The notes: generated by a model from the sequence alone, not told the origin. DNA of 37,637 nucleotides from an uncultured Coprococcus sp. (GCA_900767685.1 CAAGAB010000018.1:1-37637), one strand, 5' to 3'. Positions 7,849 to 16,086 are shown, counted from the stretch's first letter. A program made the numbers and translations.

Positions 7849-8424
7849 ATGAGAGAAACTATTCAAAATTATTTTGAAAAAACGAAGCAATATCCTAATT
7901 ATTACTCAAATGAAGATTTTAGTACTATTTGTGATGGTATTAAAAAGGAAATTGATAAGGGTGTATTTCTTGTTAAGAGGAAAGATGAAACAGATTTGTC
8001 TGTATTTGAAGAAAAATATGGATATACATTACCTACAGAAATTAATGATTATATTAATCTGTTTTGGCATCCTTGTATTAGAGGATATTGTAATACTAAA
8101 GAATCTATTGTATTATTTTCCGTTTTGAAAAAGGAAGGAGATTCTAGTGATGAGATATTATTCTATGAAAATAGTTTGATTTCAATGGCTAAAGATTGGG
8201 AAAAGCTGGGAGAAATTAAAAAATTTATTCCTATAGGATGGCTTGTATATTCTGGAGGATACGTTCTCTATGAAGTGAGTAGTCATAATATTTTTCTGGA
8301 AAATATGGATGTAGATGGAGAAGTGGAAGATAAGCCAATTGCCAATTCTCTGAAAGAACTTATTAACAATATGAATGTCAATCCGAATATTCGGAAAAAG
8401 GAGGAAAACAAATGCTGCTTATAG
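7849..8424 (+). CDS. Syd/SUKH-like (SMI1/KNR4 superfamily) protein
   Basis: A 191-residue cytosolic protein resembling SecY-interacting Syd and the wider SUKH superfamily. Matching segments are IDKGVFLVKRKDETDLSVFE, then LPTEINDYINLFWHPCIRGY (the WHPxI-G segment of Syd), IPIGWLVYSGGYVLYEVSS and a final IANSLKELINNM helix. SUKH proteins are frequent immunity proteins against polymorphic toxins; Syd itself binds SecY. The gene is clearly more AT-rich, with A/T-ending codons, than its neighbours, suggesting recent acquisition. The first in-frame start is TTG 7834, but GAGGT at 7836-7840 is better spaced for ATG 7849. Its 3' end overlaps the next gene by 13 bases. No toxin gene is visible beside it, so an orphan immunity role is inference. 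Confidence 0.65.
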   Translation: MRETIQNYFEKTKQYPNYYSNEDFSTICDGIKKEIDKGVFLVKRKDETDLSVFEEKYGYTLPTEINDYINLFWHPCIRGYCNTKESIVLFSVLKKEGDSSDEILFYENSLISMAKDWEKLGEIKKFIPIGWLVYSGGYVLYEVSSHNIFLENMDVDGEVEDKPIANSLKELINNMNVNPNIRKKEENKCCL

Positions 8425-9140
8425 GATCCAGGATTCAGGAGTACCGGAAGAAAGCCGGGCTGAATCAGGAGGAATTTGCGGAAAAGATGGGAGTCAGCAG
8501 ACAGGCTGTGTCCAAGTGGGAGAGGGATAAGGCGTATCCTGATCTGGACAGGCTTGTGTGTATATGTGAGATTCTGGATGTACAGGTTGGAGAACTTGTA
8601 TATGGAAAGGGTGAGGAGCCGGAGACGCCGGAAGAGGTGTCCAGGGATGGGACTTCAGCGAATAATGCTGTCCATCTGAAGAATCTCAGGGGAAAAGGCA
8701 GGCTTGCCAGATTGAAAATATTATTTTGCGTGATGGCGGCCATATGCGTTTTCTGTGTAATTGTGGTGGCGGTGCTGTTTGTGAGGAACGAGTGGACCAG
8801 CCATTCAGATAAGAACGGAAATGTGCGCGTGGAGAAGGTGTATCAGCAGTATACAAAAGCTGATCTGGCATATTTTGATGACAATGGCCGAAAGATCATG
8901 GATACTGTGTGGCTTGATGTACCGGGGGTACGGGATGGAGATTACATACAGTTGTACACAGGGGCGGACGGTGATGGTCTGTTTCTGAATTACAAGACAT
9001 CAACCATAATTGCCGCAGCATTTGTCGTGCTGGTGTTTATTATTCTTCTGATCCTCATTGGGCTTGAGATAAGAAGGATGAAGAAAGAAGATACACTTCA
9101 GATCATACTTGAGGATAAGACAGCCGATGAAAAAATGTAA
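8412..9140 (+). CDS. XRE-family HTH regulator with two membrane segments
   Basis: A 242-residue membrane-tethered DNA-binding protein. Residues 1-60 form a Cro/C1-type helix-turn-helix (IQEYRKKAGLNQEEFAEKMG, then VSRQAVSKWERDKAYPDLDR and CEILDVQVGELV). Transmembrane segments lie at residues about 104-124 (ILFCVMAAICVFCVIVVAVLF) and about 198-220. An extracytoplasmic stretch of about 75 residues between them contains YTKADLAYFDDNGRKIMDTVW. This layout suggests a sensor that relays an external state to DNA. RBS AAGGAGG lies just before the ATG at 8412, inside the end of the Syd-like gene. Its own 3' end overlaps the following anchored protein by 14 bases, so the two are probably translated together. 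Confidence 0.85.
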   Translation: MLLIGSRIQEYRKKAGLNQEEFAEKMGVSRQAVSKWERDKAYPDLDRLVCICEILDVQVGELVYGKGEEPETPEEVSRDGTSANNAVHLKNLRGKGRLARLKILFCVMAAICVFCVIVVAVLFVRNEWTSHSDKNGNVRVEKVYQQYTKADLAYFDDNGRKIMDTVWLDVPGVRDGDYIQLYTGADGDGLFLNYKTSTIIAAAFVVLVFIILLILIGLEIRRMKKEDTLQIILEDKTADEKM

Positions 9141-10248
9141 AAAAATTGTCTGCGCGATCGTAATAGCATGCATACTGGGGGGAGCTGCATTTGTCGCTCT
9201 TGAGTTTATGGGCATTATTGATCTGAACAGTGCGCAGAAGACGGAAGAAAAAAGTGAAACTGAACAGGATGGAAATAAAATAGCTGACGATAAGACAGAG
9301 CCATGGCATATAGTGTTCAAGGGATATGCCTTCTCTGTGAAGCCGGTAGGACTGGCGATCATACATGAGAGTGGCTGCCTTAACATAAGAAGCTGTGATG
9401 ATTATCTGATACAGATCGATGTGGAGGATAAGATGATGGCGGACTTCTGGGACAACAGAGAGCAGCGCAAGAAAAATATTGAGGACGCAGGTTATGTGAT
9501 GGAGCTGGAGCCTGAGAAGTTCGAGATACAGGGGAAGGAATATATCAGATACATAGCAAGTCTTGCAAATGAACGAGGTGCGAAGTTCGATAGATCATAT
9601 TTCTATCAGCTTATATGTGATGCCGGGGAAGGTCAGCGTTTCTTTACTTCGATAAGATTTGATGAGATAGATATAGATGCGCTGAGCGGGGCGGAGAGAG
9701 CCGAGGTATATGAGAAGGCTTCCGATGAAGCTGTGGCCATTGTTGCGGGGGCCGTTCCCACAGATGAGACAAATGATATGACAGGCGCATACTGGCAGGA
9801 GGACGATGCTATGGAGACGGGAGTAGTGGACAGTGTCGTGAATGGAGATACTACCGTGTCATATGAAATCCCTGAAAATTACAGCCTTCAGAATGAGGGT
9901 TTGTCAGGTAAGACATACTATTCAGACAGTGATAAGATCACGGTCGTGACATCGATCGTACCGTATAGCTGGATGACAGCATCTGATATGGCAGATAGAA
10001 AGACAAGGGCCGGAATATCAAAGGTGACAGAGGAAGGTCAGTGTGAGGTAAATGGTGTGACATTTTATTACTACACATATTCAACCTTATATATAAAGGA
10101 CGGCAAGAGAAATATCACATACTATTTTAATGCATATGCTGATCTGAAGGATGGGAACATATATACAGTCAGCGGATTTGCCGATGATAATCCGGATGCC
10201 ATGGACAGAGGCACTTATTATAGTTTCATGAACATTACGGAGAAATAA
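9127..10248 (+). CDS. Membrane-anchored extracytoplasmic protein with duplicated domain
   Basis: A 373-residue protein of unknown function. Residues about 6-27 are a hydrophobic signal anchor (KIVCAIVIACILGGAAFVAL), followed by a charged low-complexity linker (EEKSETEQDGNK). Two globular halves appear to repeat one another. Residues about 60-190 contain MELEPEKFEIQGKEYIRYIA and QRFFTSIRFDEID. Residues about 235-370 contain VTEEGQCEVNGVTFYYYTYS and DGNIYTVSGFAD. In each, a strand-rich block is followed by an x-V/I-x-G-x-x-[FY]-x-Y segment, reminiscent of DcrB/PsbP-like folds. An upstream TTG at 9109 is possible, but ATG 9127 has GAGG upstream and is preferred. Overlap with the HTH-membrane gene suggests the two proteins work together, perhaps regulator and external partner. 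Confidence 0.7.
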   Translation: MKKCKKIVCAIVIACILGGAAFVALEFMGIIDLNSAQKTEEKSETEQDGNKIADDKTEPWHIVFKGYAFSVKPVGLAIIHESGCLNIRSCDDYLIQIDVEDKMMADFWDNREQRKKNIEDAGYVMELEPEKFEIQGKEYIRYIASLANERGAKFDRSYFYQLICDAGEGQRFFTSIRFDEIDIDALSGAERAEVYEKASDEAVAIVAGAVPTDETNDMTGAYWQEDDAMETGVVDSVVNGDTTVSYEIPENYSLQNEGLSGKTYYSDSDKITVVTSIVPYSWMTASDMADRKTRAGISKVTEEGQCEVNGVTFYYYTYSTLYIKDGKRNITYYFNAYADLKDGNIYTVSGFADDNPDAMDRGTYYSFMNITEK

Positions 10249-10393
10249 ACACTATAGATTACAAAAAAGTGACGAAAACACATATGATTTCGGTTCGCTA
10301 CCCATAGTTGCCCCGTTGCAACCGATTACGGCTTGATAAAATATAGTGACATTCTTAATAATAAAGCCACTAGGTTTTAAGGAGGATTATTAT

Positions 10394-11227
10394 ATGAGAA
10401 ACAAGAAAATGCTGATCGCAGGACTTATCACGGTGGTGATGGGAATTTCTATAGTGGGATGTGGAAATGATGGTAAATCCACCAGAGAGACGGAGTCAAC
10501 AGAGCAGGTAACCGAAACGGAAATGGCAACGGAGGAGGAATCTGAGGCTGAGGATATAGGTGATACTGAATCTGATGATTCATATGCAGATGAAACCGAT
10601 TACAGTGATGACAGTGAGGAATCCACAGAATTTACGATGCCTGTATATGAGGATTTCACATTGGCATCGGGACTCAGCGAGAATTACGCAGATCTTGACA
10701 ATAGGTCATTTGTATATAATGGAAAGAAATTCACTTTAGGTGAGTCCACCTTGAAGGATCTTATAGACGGCGGTATACCATTTGAGCAGAATTCACTCAA
10801 TAACAGTGGCAACAATGTAAATAAAAATTACGAAACTGACAGATACACAGCAGACATAAATGACTACGTAACGATGCAGTTTATGTTTGGCAACTTTACT
10901 GACAGTGAGCAGAAGGCGGAGGATTGCGTTCTCTCATATGTAAGGTATTCACACCTTTTTGTGCCAAACCCGGATTATGATGCCAGCATGAATGCAGAGA
11001 TCAGTGAGATGATGCTTGACGGTGCAAAGCAGGTGAACTTCTCATTCCCTACAACTATCACCAAGGATCAGTTGCTTGAAAAGTGCAGCGAGAATGCAGA
11101 AGTAGATGGCAAGATAGTCAAGTACAGTGTAGATTCTGAGGTTTATATGGGAAGCAGCGGCTATACATTTGAGTTTGACGATACAACAGGACAGCTCAAA
11201 GAGGTCAGAATAAGCTGGCTTCCGTAA
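10394..11227 (+). CDS. Putative lipoprotein with acidic linker
   Basis: A 277-residue exported lipoprotein. MRNKKMLIAGLITVVMGISIVGCGND is a lipoprotein signal peptide with lipobox SIVGC (split as signal plus VGC). A strongly acidic, Thr/Ser/Glu-rich linker follows to about residue 75, typical of a spacer through the cell wall. The folded part contains YADLDNRSFVYNGKKFTLGE and a C-terminal YTFEFDDTTGQLKEVRISW. I do not recognise a named family. AAGGAGG at 10379-10385 sets the start at ATG 10394, although the frame is open further upstream. It lies in the same direction 145 bases after the anchored duplicated-domain protein, and a strong two-way terminator follows. Confidence 0.75.
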   Translation: MRNKKMLIAGLITVVMGISIVGCGNDGKSTRETESTEQVTETEMATEEESEAEDIGDTESDDSYADETDYSDDSEESTEFTMPVYEDFTLASGLSENYADLDNRSFVYNGKKFTLGESTLKDLIDGGIPFEQNSLNNSGNNVNKNYETDRYTADINDYVTMQFMFGNFTDSEQKAEDCVLSYVRYSHLFVPNPDYDASMNAEISEMMLDGAKQVNFSFPTTITKDQLLEKCSENAEVDGKIVKYSVDSEVYMGSSGYTFEFDDTTGQLKEVRISWLP

Positions 11228-11257
11228 CTAAAAAGTAATCAGAATAAGGGCCAGAAG

Positions 11258-11298
11258 AAAAGCCGGATATCTCTATAAAATAGGGATACCCGGCTTTT
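11258..11298. terminator. Bidirectional terminator between convergent genes
   Basis: An 18-base stem pairs AAAAGCCGGATATCTCTA (11258-11275) with TAGGGATACCCGGCTTTT (11281-11298), two positions being wobbles, around a five-base loop. It has T-rich edges on both strands, suiting the convergent lipoprotein (plus) and PH-domain (minus) genes. Confidence 0.85.
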
Positions 11299-11313
11299 GT
11301 GAGTTGTTTTTAT

Positions 11314-11700
11314 TTACATGTCGTCGTGTCCGTCATCGAATTCGCTATCTTCATGGTCAATGAATTCACGGCTTGTGACTTTCTTGCGATTTCTTTCATC
11401 TTCAACCATTTCGGATAAAAGCTCTTTAACATCCTTGGATTTCTTGATGTTCTTGATCTCAAAATCACCGAGTGTCTTGTCTGCTGAGCAGCACTTGATG
11501 GTTCCGAGACCAAACATTCTCTGACCGAGTGTGCGGTTAAGCGAGATATCCATGATTCTGTAGAGGCGGACCTCATCCTCTTTGGTATTAAAGAATCCGG
11601 TGCTTATAAAAAGTCTGTCGTCGGACAGACTGTATTTGGTGAACGACCAAGGCAGTCCGAATAAAGTACGTTTTCTATCCTTCCACACGATATTTGCCAT
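11314..11700 (-). CDS. Bacterial PH-domain (bPH/YdbT-like) protein
   Basis: A 128-residue cytosolic protein. Residues about 5-85 fit the bacterial pleckstrin-homology pattern: KRTLFGLPWSFTKYSLSDDR, a strand ending LFISTGFFNTKEDEVRLYRI, then MDISLNRTLGQRMFGLGTIK. The last is very like the RIxDIxxxxxLxxRxxGxGxI signature of bPH_2 domains. The C-terminal tail is acidic (EDSEFDDGHDD). No membrane segment is present, unlike most YdbS/YdbT proteins. The start at 11700 is preceded by GGGAGGG; an upstream in-frame ATG at 11718 would place that RBS inside the gene. Ligand and role are unknown. Confidence 0.8.
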   Translation of the reverse strand: MANIVWKDRKRTLFGLPWSFTKYSLSDDRLFISTGFFNTKEDEVRLYRIMDISLNRTLGQRMFGLGTIKCCSADKTLGDFEIKNIKKSKDVKELLSEMVEDERNRKKVTSREFIDHEDSEFDDGHDDM

Positions 11701-11811
11701 ATGTAACCCTCCCTGCAATTTTTTTTGATGTTATCACGGCTTGGAGGATTTGTAAACCACATGCGAAAAAACATATCAAATTTTATATAGAAAACAAGTA
11801 TTTTGACCTGC

Positions 11812-12390
11812 TTACAGCCCCAGAAATGGCCTCATCCCATCCAGAAAAGCATCCGTCAGGAAGGCGGACACCTTGTCACTGCTCTCCTGACAGTTGTCCA
11901 CCGCAAATTTGTGTAAAATACCAACCACACCGCCTATTGCGTATGCTACAGCGTATGAGAATTTCTCCTGAGCCAGACCAGTCTTGCTGGATTTTTCCAG
12001 AACGGATTGAACATATTTGTGGAACATTGTCAGTGCCTTTTCCACGAAATCGTAAGCTTCAGGTGTGGCGAGGATGATCCTGAGAAATTTATTTGCCTTC
12101 ATGTACTCACATAGAGAACTGAAGAACTGGTGGCAGATTTCCAGATTGCCCTCCGGCTTGAAACTGTTCATAATCTGGAATACTTCATCTACGATGCGGT
12201 CTTCCATAGCATTTATGAAAGCGGGCATATCTTCATAGTGGTTGTAAAAAGTGCTTCTGGTCACACCGGTGAGTTTCGTTATTTCTGACACGCTTATTTT
12301 GTTCAGAGCCTTTTGACCGGCGAGAATCTTGAATGCGTCAAGAAGGTCGTCCTCGGTTCGGTCATATCGGGAATCGGTTGAGTTGTTCAT
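11812..12390 (-). CDS. TetR/AcrR-family transcriptional regulator
   Basis: A 192-residue one-component regulator. Residues about 10-58 form the TetR helix-turn-helix: TEDDLLDAFKILAGQKALNK, then ISVSEITKLTGVTRSTFYNHYED, where the STFYNHYxD recognition helix is diagnostic. The C-terminal all-helical part (residues 70-190) would bind a ligand and dimerise; it resembles the TetR_C_8-type domain often next to lipid or acyl metabolism genes. The gene starts 87 bases downstream of the ligase stop, in the same direction, so it may be the last gene of the condensation/ACP/ligase operon and its likely local regulator. The ligand is unknown; an acyl compound made by the cluster would be a natural candidate (inference). 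Confidence 0.9.
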   Translation of the reverse strand: MNNSTDSRYDRTEDDLLDAFKILAGQKALNKISVSEITKLTGVTRSTFYNHYEDMPAFINAMEDRIVDEVFQIMNSFKPEGNLEICHQFFSSLCEYMKANKFLRIILATPEAYDFVEKALTMFHKYVQSVLEKSSKTGLAQEKFSYAVAYAIGGVVGILHKFAVDNCQESSDKVSAFLTDAFLDGMRPFLGL

Positions 12391-12477
12391 GCTGTCTCCT
12401 TATTTGCAGGCTGATCCTGCAGTTTTGTCACTATTTACTACAGCAATGTTACAACAATAACGCGTGCGAGTCTATGG

Positions 12478-14037
12478 TTATACAAGATTTCTCTTGATTT
12501 TCTTTGTTGAACTTTTTTCAAATGGTTCTTTTCTTATATCCAGTGCGGAGATTCTTTTGTATGTCGGCTGATTCTTATTGAAGGAATCAATAATCTTCTG
12601 TATTTTGTCGGCAGTTTTTGCTGCATCCATATGTTTCTTCTCAATCATATCCTGATCTGGATATATGTGAGCAGTGAGATGGTTGCCGTCACCGGTGACG
12701 ACTATCTCGGAAATAAGCGGCTCCACAGAGAGCTTTCCTTCCAGCTCCTCAGGTGAAATATTTTCGCCATTTGCCAGAATGATGAGGTTCTTTTTCCTTC
12801 CGGTTATGAACATGAAGCCGTCAGAGTCGAGATAGCCGAGATCCCCGGTGCAGAGCCAGCCGTCCTGAAATGCCTCGGCGGTTTCGTCTGGCATATCATA
12901 GTATCCTGCCATAACGCTGGTGCCTTTGACCTGAATTTCCTCGTCGACAAAACGAACCGTGCAGTTGTCCAAGGGCTTGCCGACTGAACCGGGACGGTTG
13001 TGCCTGTGATTGTTGGAGCAAATGACAGGGGAACACTCGGTCATGCCATATCCCTGGAGTATGTCGATCCCGTATTTTTTGAATTCGGATACATACATAG
13101 GATCCAGGTATGCTCCTCCGCAGAATATATATTCCAGATTGCCGCCAAATGCTTCTTTTGCGACAAGTTTTTTGGGAAGGAGAGGGTTGACGTCTTTGAG
13201 TTTTTTGTAAATGGTTTCGACCATGAGCGGAACCATCAGCATACCTACAGGCTGGAATCGTTTCATGTTTTTGAGCATGTGGAGCAGCGAGTCGTTGATG
13301 CAGATTGTAGCGCCCAGCGAGATGCCTTTCATCCACTCCATTGTTAGACAGAACGCGTGATGTATTGGGAGAACGCTCAGAATGGTGACTCCGGGTTCAA
13401 GATCAACAAATACATTTTCAACATTTTGCGCGAGGTTGAACTGTGACAGCATGACACCCTTGCTCATGCCGGTTGTTCCGGACGTATACATGAGTGTACA
13501 CATTTTGTCCTTGTCTTGTGGTGCAAATGCAAAGTTCTCCGGTATGGCAGTTCCGTTGCGGAGCTGTTCAAATGACATAATTGCTAATTGTGAATTTAAA
13601 GCAGAGTCTGCTGTTGGCTCTATATCGACTGGTTTTTCCATAGTGATTACAACATTTACTCCAGGGCAATCGCTGGCCATCTCTGCTATCACATCCTTTC
13701 TGGAGGCTCCGCAGAATAATGCGGTTGAGCCGGAGCGATTCAGCAGCTCATGCAATTCCGGAGCAGACAGATTGGCGTCCAGCGGCACAGCGGTATTTCC
13801 TGTGAAAAGTATGGCCATGTAAGCGCATATCCACTCATACGAGCTGCTACCCACCAGCGCAATATGTGTCCCCTGTAGTCCGTTATTATTCAAAATAACT
13901 GCCGTCTTGCGAATGTCATCCCACAGATCGCCGTAGCTCTTTTCAACAATCTCTCTGTGAGACAGATATTTAACAGCTATTACATCTCTATGTATCCGAC
14001 AGCTTTTTTCAACAATTCCCAGAATAGTTTCTTCCAT
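12478..14037 (-). CDS. Adenylate-forming acyl ligase (ANL superfamily, fatty acyl-CoA/ACP ligase type)
   Basis: A 519-residue stand-alone AMP-forming ligase expected to activate a carboxylic acid as an acyl-adenylate and pass it to a thiol. The P-loop motif TLMYTSGTTGMSKGVMLSQ, the A5-type GYGMTECSPVICSN, the hinge block WLCTGDLGYLDSDGFMFITG with RKKNLIILANGENISPEELE, and the C-terminal catalytic lysine region SSTKKIKRN are all present. The TGDLGYLDxDGFxFITGRKKNLI and SPEELE pattern is closest to long-chain fatty acid ligases rather than amino-acid-activating NRPS adenylation domains. The neighbouring carrier protein makes ACP, not CoA, the likely acceptor (inference). The gap to the ACP gene contains a paired palindromic repeat. 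Confidence 0.9.
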   Translation of the reverse strand: MEETILGIVEKSCRIHRDVIAVKYLSHREIVEKSYGDLWDDIRKTAVILNNNGLQGTHIALVGSSSYEWICAYMAILFTGNTAVPLDANLSAPELHELLNRSGSTALFCGASRKDVIAEMASDCPGVNVVITMEKPVDIEPTADSALNSQLAIMSFEQLRNGTAIPENFAFAPQDKDKMCTLMYTSGTTGMSKGVMLSQFNLAQNVENVFVDLEPGVTILSVLPIHHAFCLTMEWMKGISLGATICINDSLLHMLKNMKRFQPVGMLMVPLMVETIYKKLKDVNPLLPKKLVAKEAFGGNLEYIFCGGAYLDPMYVSEFKKYGIDILQGYGMTECSPVICSNNHRHNRPGSVGKPLDNCTVRFVDEEIQVKGTSVMAGYYDMPDETAEAFQDGWLCTGDLGYLDSDGFMFITGRKKNLIILANGENISPEELEGKLSVEPLISEIVVTGDGNHLTAHIYPDQDMIEKKHMDAAKTADKIQKIIDSFNKNQPTYKRISALDIRKEPFEKSSTKKIKRNLV

Positions 14038-14071
14038 ATATTATATCTCCATTTCTTTCCAATCAGTAAAT

Positions 14072-14157
14072 GGGGACAGGTACCTCCGTCCCCATTTAAG
14101 TGTTTTTTAGGACAAAATTACTGAAATGCTCAAAAGGGGACAGGTACCTCCGTCCCC
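14072..14157 (+). repeat. Composite 86-base element: two GGTACC palindromes 64 bases apart (copy 1)
   Basis: Identical palindromes at 14072-14093 and 14136-14157 enclose a 42-base T/A-rich spacer ending in CTCAAAA. The element fills the gap between the ACP and ligase genes. Spacer length and layout match the copies at 14447-14532 and 16087-16172. Confidence 0.85.
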
Positions 14158-14167
14158 CGTTTAAATA

Positions 14168-14416
14168 TTAGACAGATGCAACGTGAGTTGTCAGGCTATT
14201 AAGATATTTGATGGCATCCCCTATTGTGTGGATATCAACAATCTCGTCCTCATCCACTTCCACATCGAATGTATCTTCAAGATCGCCAAGAAAAGCCATG
14301 AAATCAAGGGAACTAAAGCCTAGATCCTCTATGAAACGCATATCATTTGTAATCTCATCAGCTGGTGTACTACAGTATTCAGCAACAATGTTCAAAAAAT
14401 CCTTATTGTTATTCAT
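14168..14416 (-). CDS. Acyl carrier protein (stand-alone)
   Basis: An 82-residue acidic helical carrier protein. The phosphopantetheine attachment site is FIEDLGFSSLDFMAFLGDLE, with Ser36 (the Ser before LD) as the expected modified residue. The downstream half FDVEVDEDEIVDIHTIGDAI matches helix III of ACPs. It is distinct from a housekeeping AcpP (no canonical DSLD; the sequence is SSLD) and sits between a condensation-domain enzyme and an acyl ligase, so it is probably the dedicated carrier of that pathway. RBS AAGGAG lies just upstream on the minus strand. Both flanking gaps carry paired palindromic repeats. A phosphopantetheinyl transferase is not encoded in the window. Confidence 0.93.
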   Translation of the reverse strand: MNNNKDFLNIVAEYCSTPADEITNDMRFIEDLGFSSLDFMAFLGDLEDTFDVEVDEDEIVDIHTIGDAIKYLNSLTTHVASV

Positions 14417-14446
14417 ATTAAAAATCTCCTTTTTGAATTAATCGGT

Positions 14447-14532
14447 GGGGACAGGCACCTCCGTCCCCATTAGGGGCGTTTTTTACTGGTTTTTGTCCAA
14501 AACCTCAAAAGGGGTCAGACCCCTCCGTCCCC
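14447..14532 (+). repeat. Composite 86-base palindrome element (copy 2, diverged)
   Basis: The first palindrome, at 14447-14468, has CAGGCACC in place of CAGGTACC. The second, at 14511-14532, is the variant GGGGTCAGACCCCTCCGTCC plus CC. They are again exactly 64 bases apart with a 42-base spacer (TTAGGGGCGTTTTTTACTGG and onward). It fills the gap between the condensation-domain and ACP genes. A further partial arm, CCTCCGTCTCCC, follows. Confidence 0.8.
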
Positions 14533-14560
14533 AAAACCTCCGTCTCCCACAAAGAGTGGG

Positions 14561-15952
14561 TTAGATGCATTTGATGATTTCGCCCACGGTCATTTCCGGT
14601 TCGGCAATACCTTTGAAGATGATCTTCATAAGGTAGTAGTAGAACAACTCAATGTCCTGTTCGGTGAGGCTCGCGGTTTGGTATCTGAAATAGAAATTCA
14701 GACCAAGATCGTTGGCGCTGTGCATGACGGTGAGGTAAATCTTTTGCTTTGAGGTTCCATTTGGAATCCACATGCTCTTTATGGAAATATCTTTGAGATG
14801 AGGATTCTTAAGTCTGATAGGGAGCGGTTGGTAAGTGAGACCTACGCTCTCATATGTAGTGTGCGGTGGTGTGTGGAACATCTCCTTCATTTGGGTAGAC
14901 AGAAGCTCTGGGTCATAGTTGCAGTGGCGATATACGTGGTTCTGTACATCCTGGATCATAAATACTGCATCCAGAAATTCGGTGTCTGGATCAATGATGG
15001 TCCTGCAGGGATATGCCATCGCACGAGAACCACCGGACGTCCATTCGGCATGCGTGGAACGCCTTGAAACATAATTCCTTATGGAGATGTCAGTCTGGCC
15101 GCCATTTGCTTTGGATAGATAAGTTCGTATGCCCATGAGAATAAGATTGGTCATGGATATGTGATTGTTCATACAAAAATCCAGAAGATTCTGGGTTGGC
15201 TCAGCTTCCAAATGATAGTTTTTTGTGGCGACAGATAAATTGTCCATCTCTTGATCCGCTGCGCGGAGTGACTTGTCATCATGGCGCCGTCTGCTCTCTT
15301 GAAGTATCCGCTGTCCCTGGATATCTGAGTAAATGGGTTCTCCATATTCTTCCAGCACATTTTGCCAATACATGTGGTCTTTTGTAACTCTTTTTTCGTC
15401 CGTGCTCTTTTTCAGATCCCGCTCGATCATATCGGTGAAGCTTGCCATATCCTCAGGATAAGGAGTGCCAAATTTGTAATGACAGTACAGTTCCATGATG
15501 TCATTTACCATGACTATGGCACCACAGGAATCCATGAGTCTGTGGTCTATCTTGATGTATAGCCCATTGTAACCACCCGGAAGCGAGATCATTTTTATAT
15601 AATTCATAGGAACATTATCTCCCTCAAATGGAATCCGGGACCATTCCTCCATGTGGTGATAAGCATCCTCCTCGGAAAGCCATGCAAGATTTTCATAATC
15701 AATATCTCTGTTTTCGTGTGGGACAACATACTGTTTTACTTCTCCGTTTTCATCCACTTTTGTGAAACGGATTCGCAGACACTCGTATCTTTCGTATTCC
15801 AATTGTATGCATTTTTTCAACAGACCGAAATCTAGCGGCGCCTGCAAAGTCATGCAAATGCTTATATTTGCGACCTGCTGGGTGCAAAATTCCATGATTG
15901 GTCTGAAATGAATCTTTTGTGAAGGTGTTAATGGATAATATTTTCTTGGCAT
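14561..15952 (-). CDS. Stand-alone condensation-domain acyltransferase (NRPS C-domain / WES superfamily)
   Basis: A 463-residue protein of the chloramphenicol acetyltransferase-like, condensation-domain fold. It begins YYPLTPSQKIHFRPI, the LTPxQ start typical of C-domains. The active-site motif is KIDHRLMDSCGAIVMVND, giving His137 and Asp141 in HxxxD form. The first His of the HHxxxDG consensus is Asp and the Gly is Ser, as in several stand-alone acyltransferases. A later block, SIRNYVSRRS and MAYPCRTIIDPDTEF, fits the bridging region, and LTVMHSANDLGLNFYFRYQT fits the C-terminal latch. With the adjacent ACP and acyl ligase it could transfer an acyl group from the ACP to an amine or alcohol. 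AGGAGG precedes the start. Product is unknown. Confidence 0.82.
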   Translation of the reverse strand: MPRKYYPLTPSQKIHFRPIMEFCTQQVANISICMTLQAPLDFGLLKKCIQLEYERYECLRIRFTKVDENGEVKQYVVPHENRDIDYENLAWLSEEDAYHHMEEWSRIPFEGDNVPMNYIKMISLPGGYNGLYIKIDHRLMDSCGAIVMVNDIMELYCHYKFGTPYPEDMASFTDMIERDLKKSTDEKRVTKDHMYWQNVLEEYGEPIYSDIQGQRILQESRRRHDDKSLRAADQEMDNLSVATKNYHLEAEPTQNLLDFCMNNHISMTNLILMGIRTYLSKANGGQTDISIRNYVSRRSTHAEWTSGGSRAMAYPCRTIIDPDTEFLDAVFMIQDVQNHVYRHCNYDPELLSTQMKEMFHTPPHTTYESVGLTYQPLPIRLKNPHLKDISIKSMWIPNGTSKQKIYLTVMHSANDLGLNFYFRYQTASLTEQDIELFYYYLMKIIFKGIAEPEMTVGEIIKCI

Positions 15953-16086
15953 AAATTAATCCTCCTGATGTTCTGATACGTTGTGGAAAAATTAGCATAA
16001 GAAAAATGTGGATTCAATATATCCGCCTCGCTAATGGACACTTTAGACAAAATTGACCAGAAATTTACATTGTGTATACCCCCGAT
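15953..16086. other. Divergent upstream region of the condensation-domain operon
   Basis: No gene is visible. It should hold the minus-strand promoter of the condensation/ACP/ligase operon. A TATATT on the minus strand near 16017-16022 is a possible -10, but I cannot find a well-spaced -35, so no promoter is called. Confidence 0.4.

Noticed and set aside
14072..14157. Palindromic repeats as ordinary Rho-independent terminators of the acyl operon
   Set aside because: The stems are GC-rich, but no T run directly follows them in the minus-strand direction, and the same units occur upstream of promoters and inside a coding region. They are better described as dispersed repeats, though an effect on mRNA is not excluded.
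14072..14532. CRISPR array from regularly spaced palindromes
   Set aside because: Only two repeats per site, spacers that resemble one another, and no cas genes nearby.
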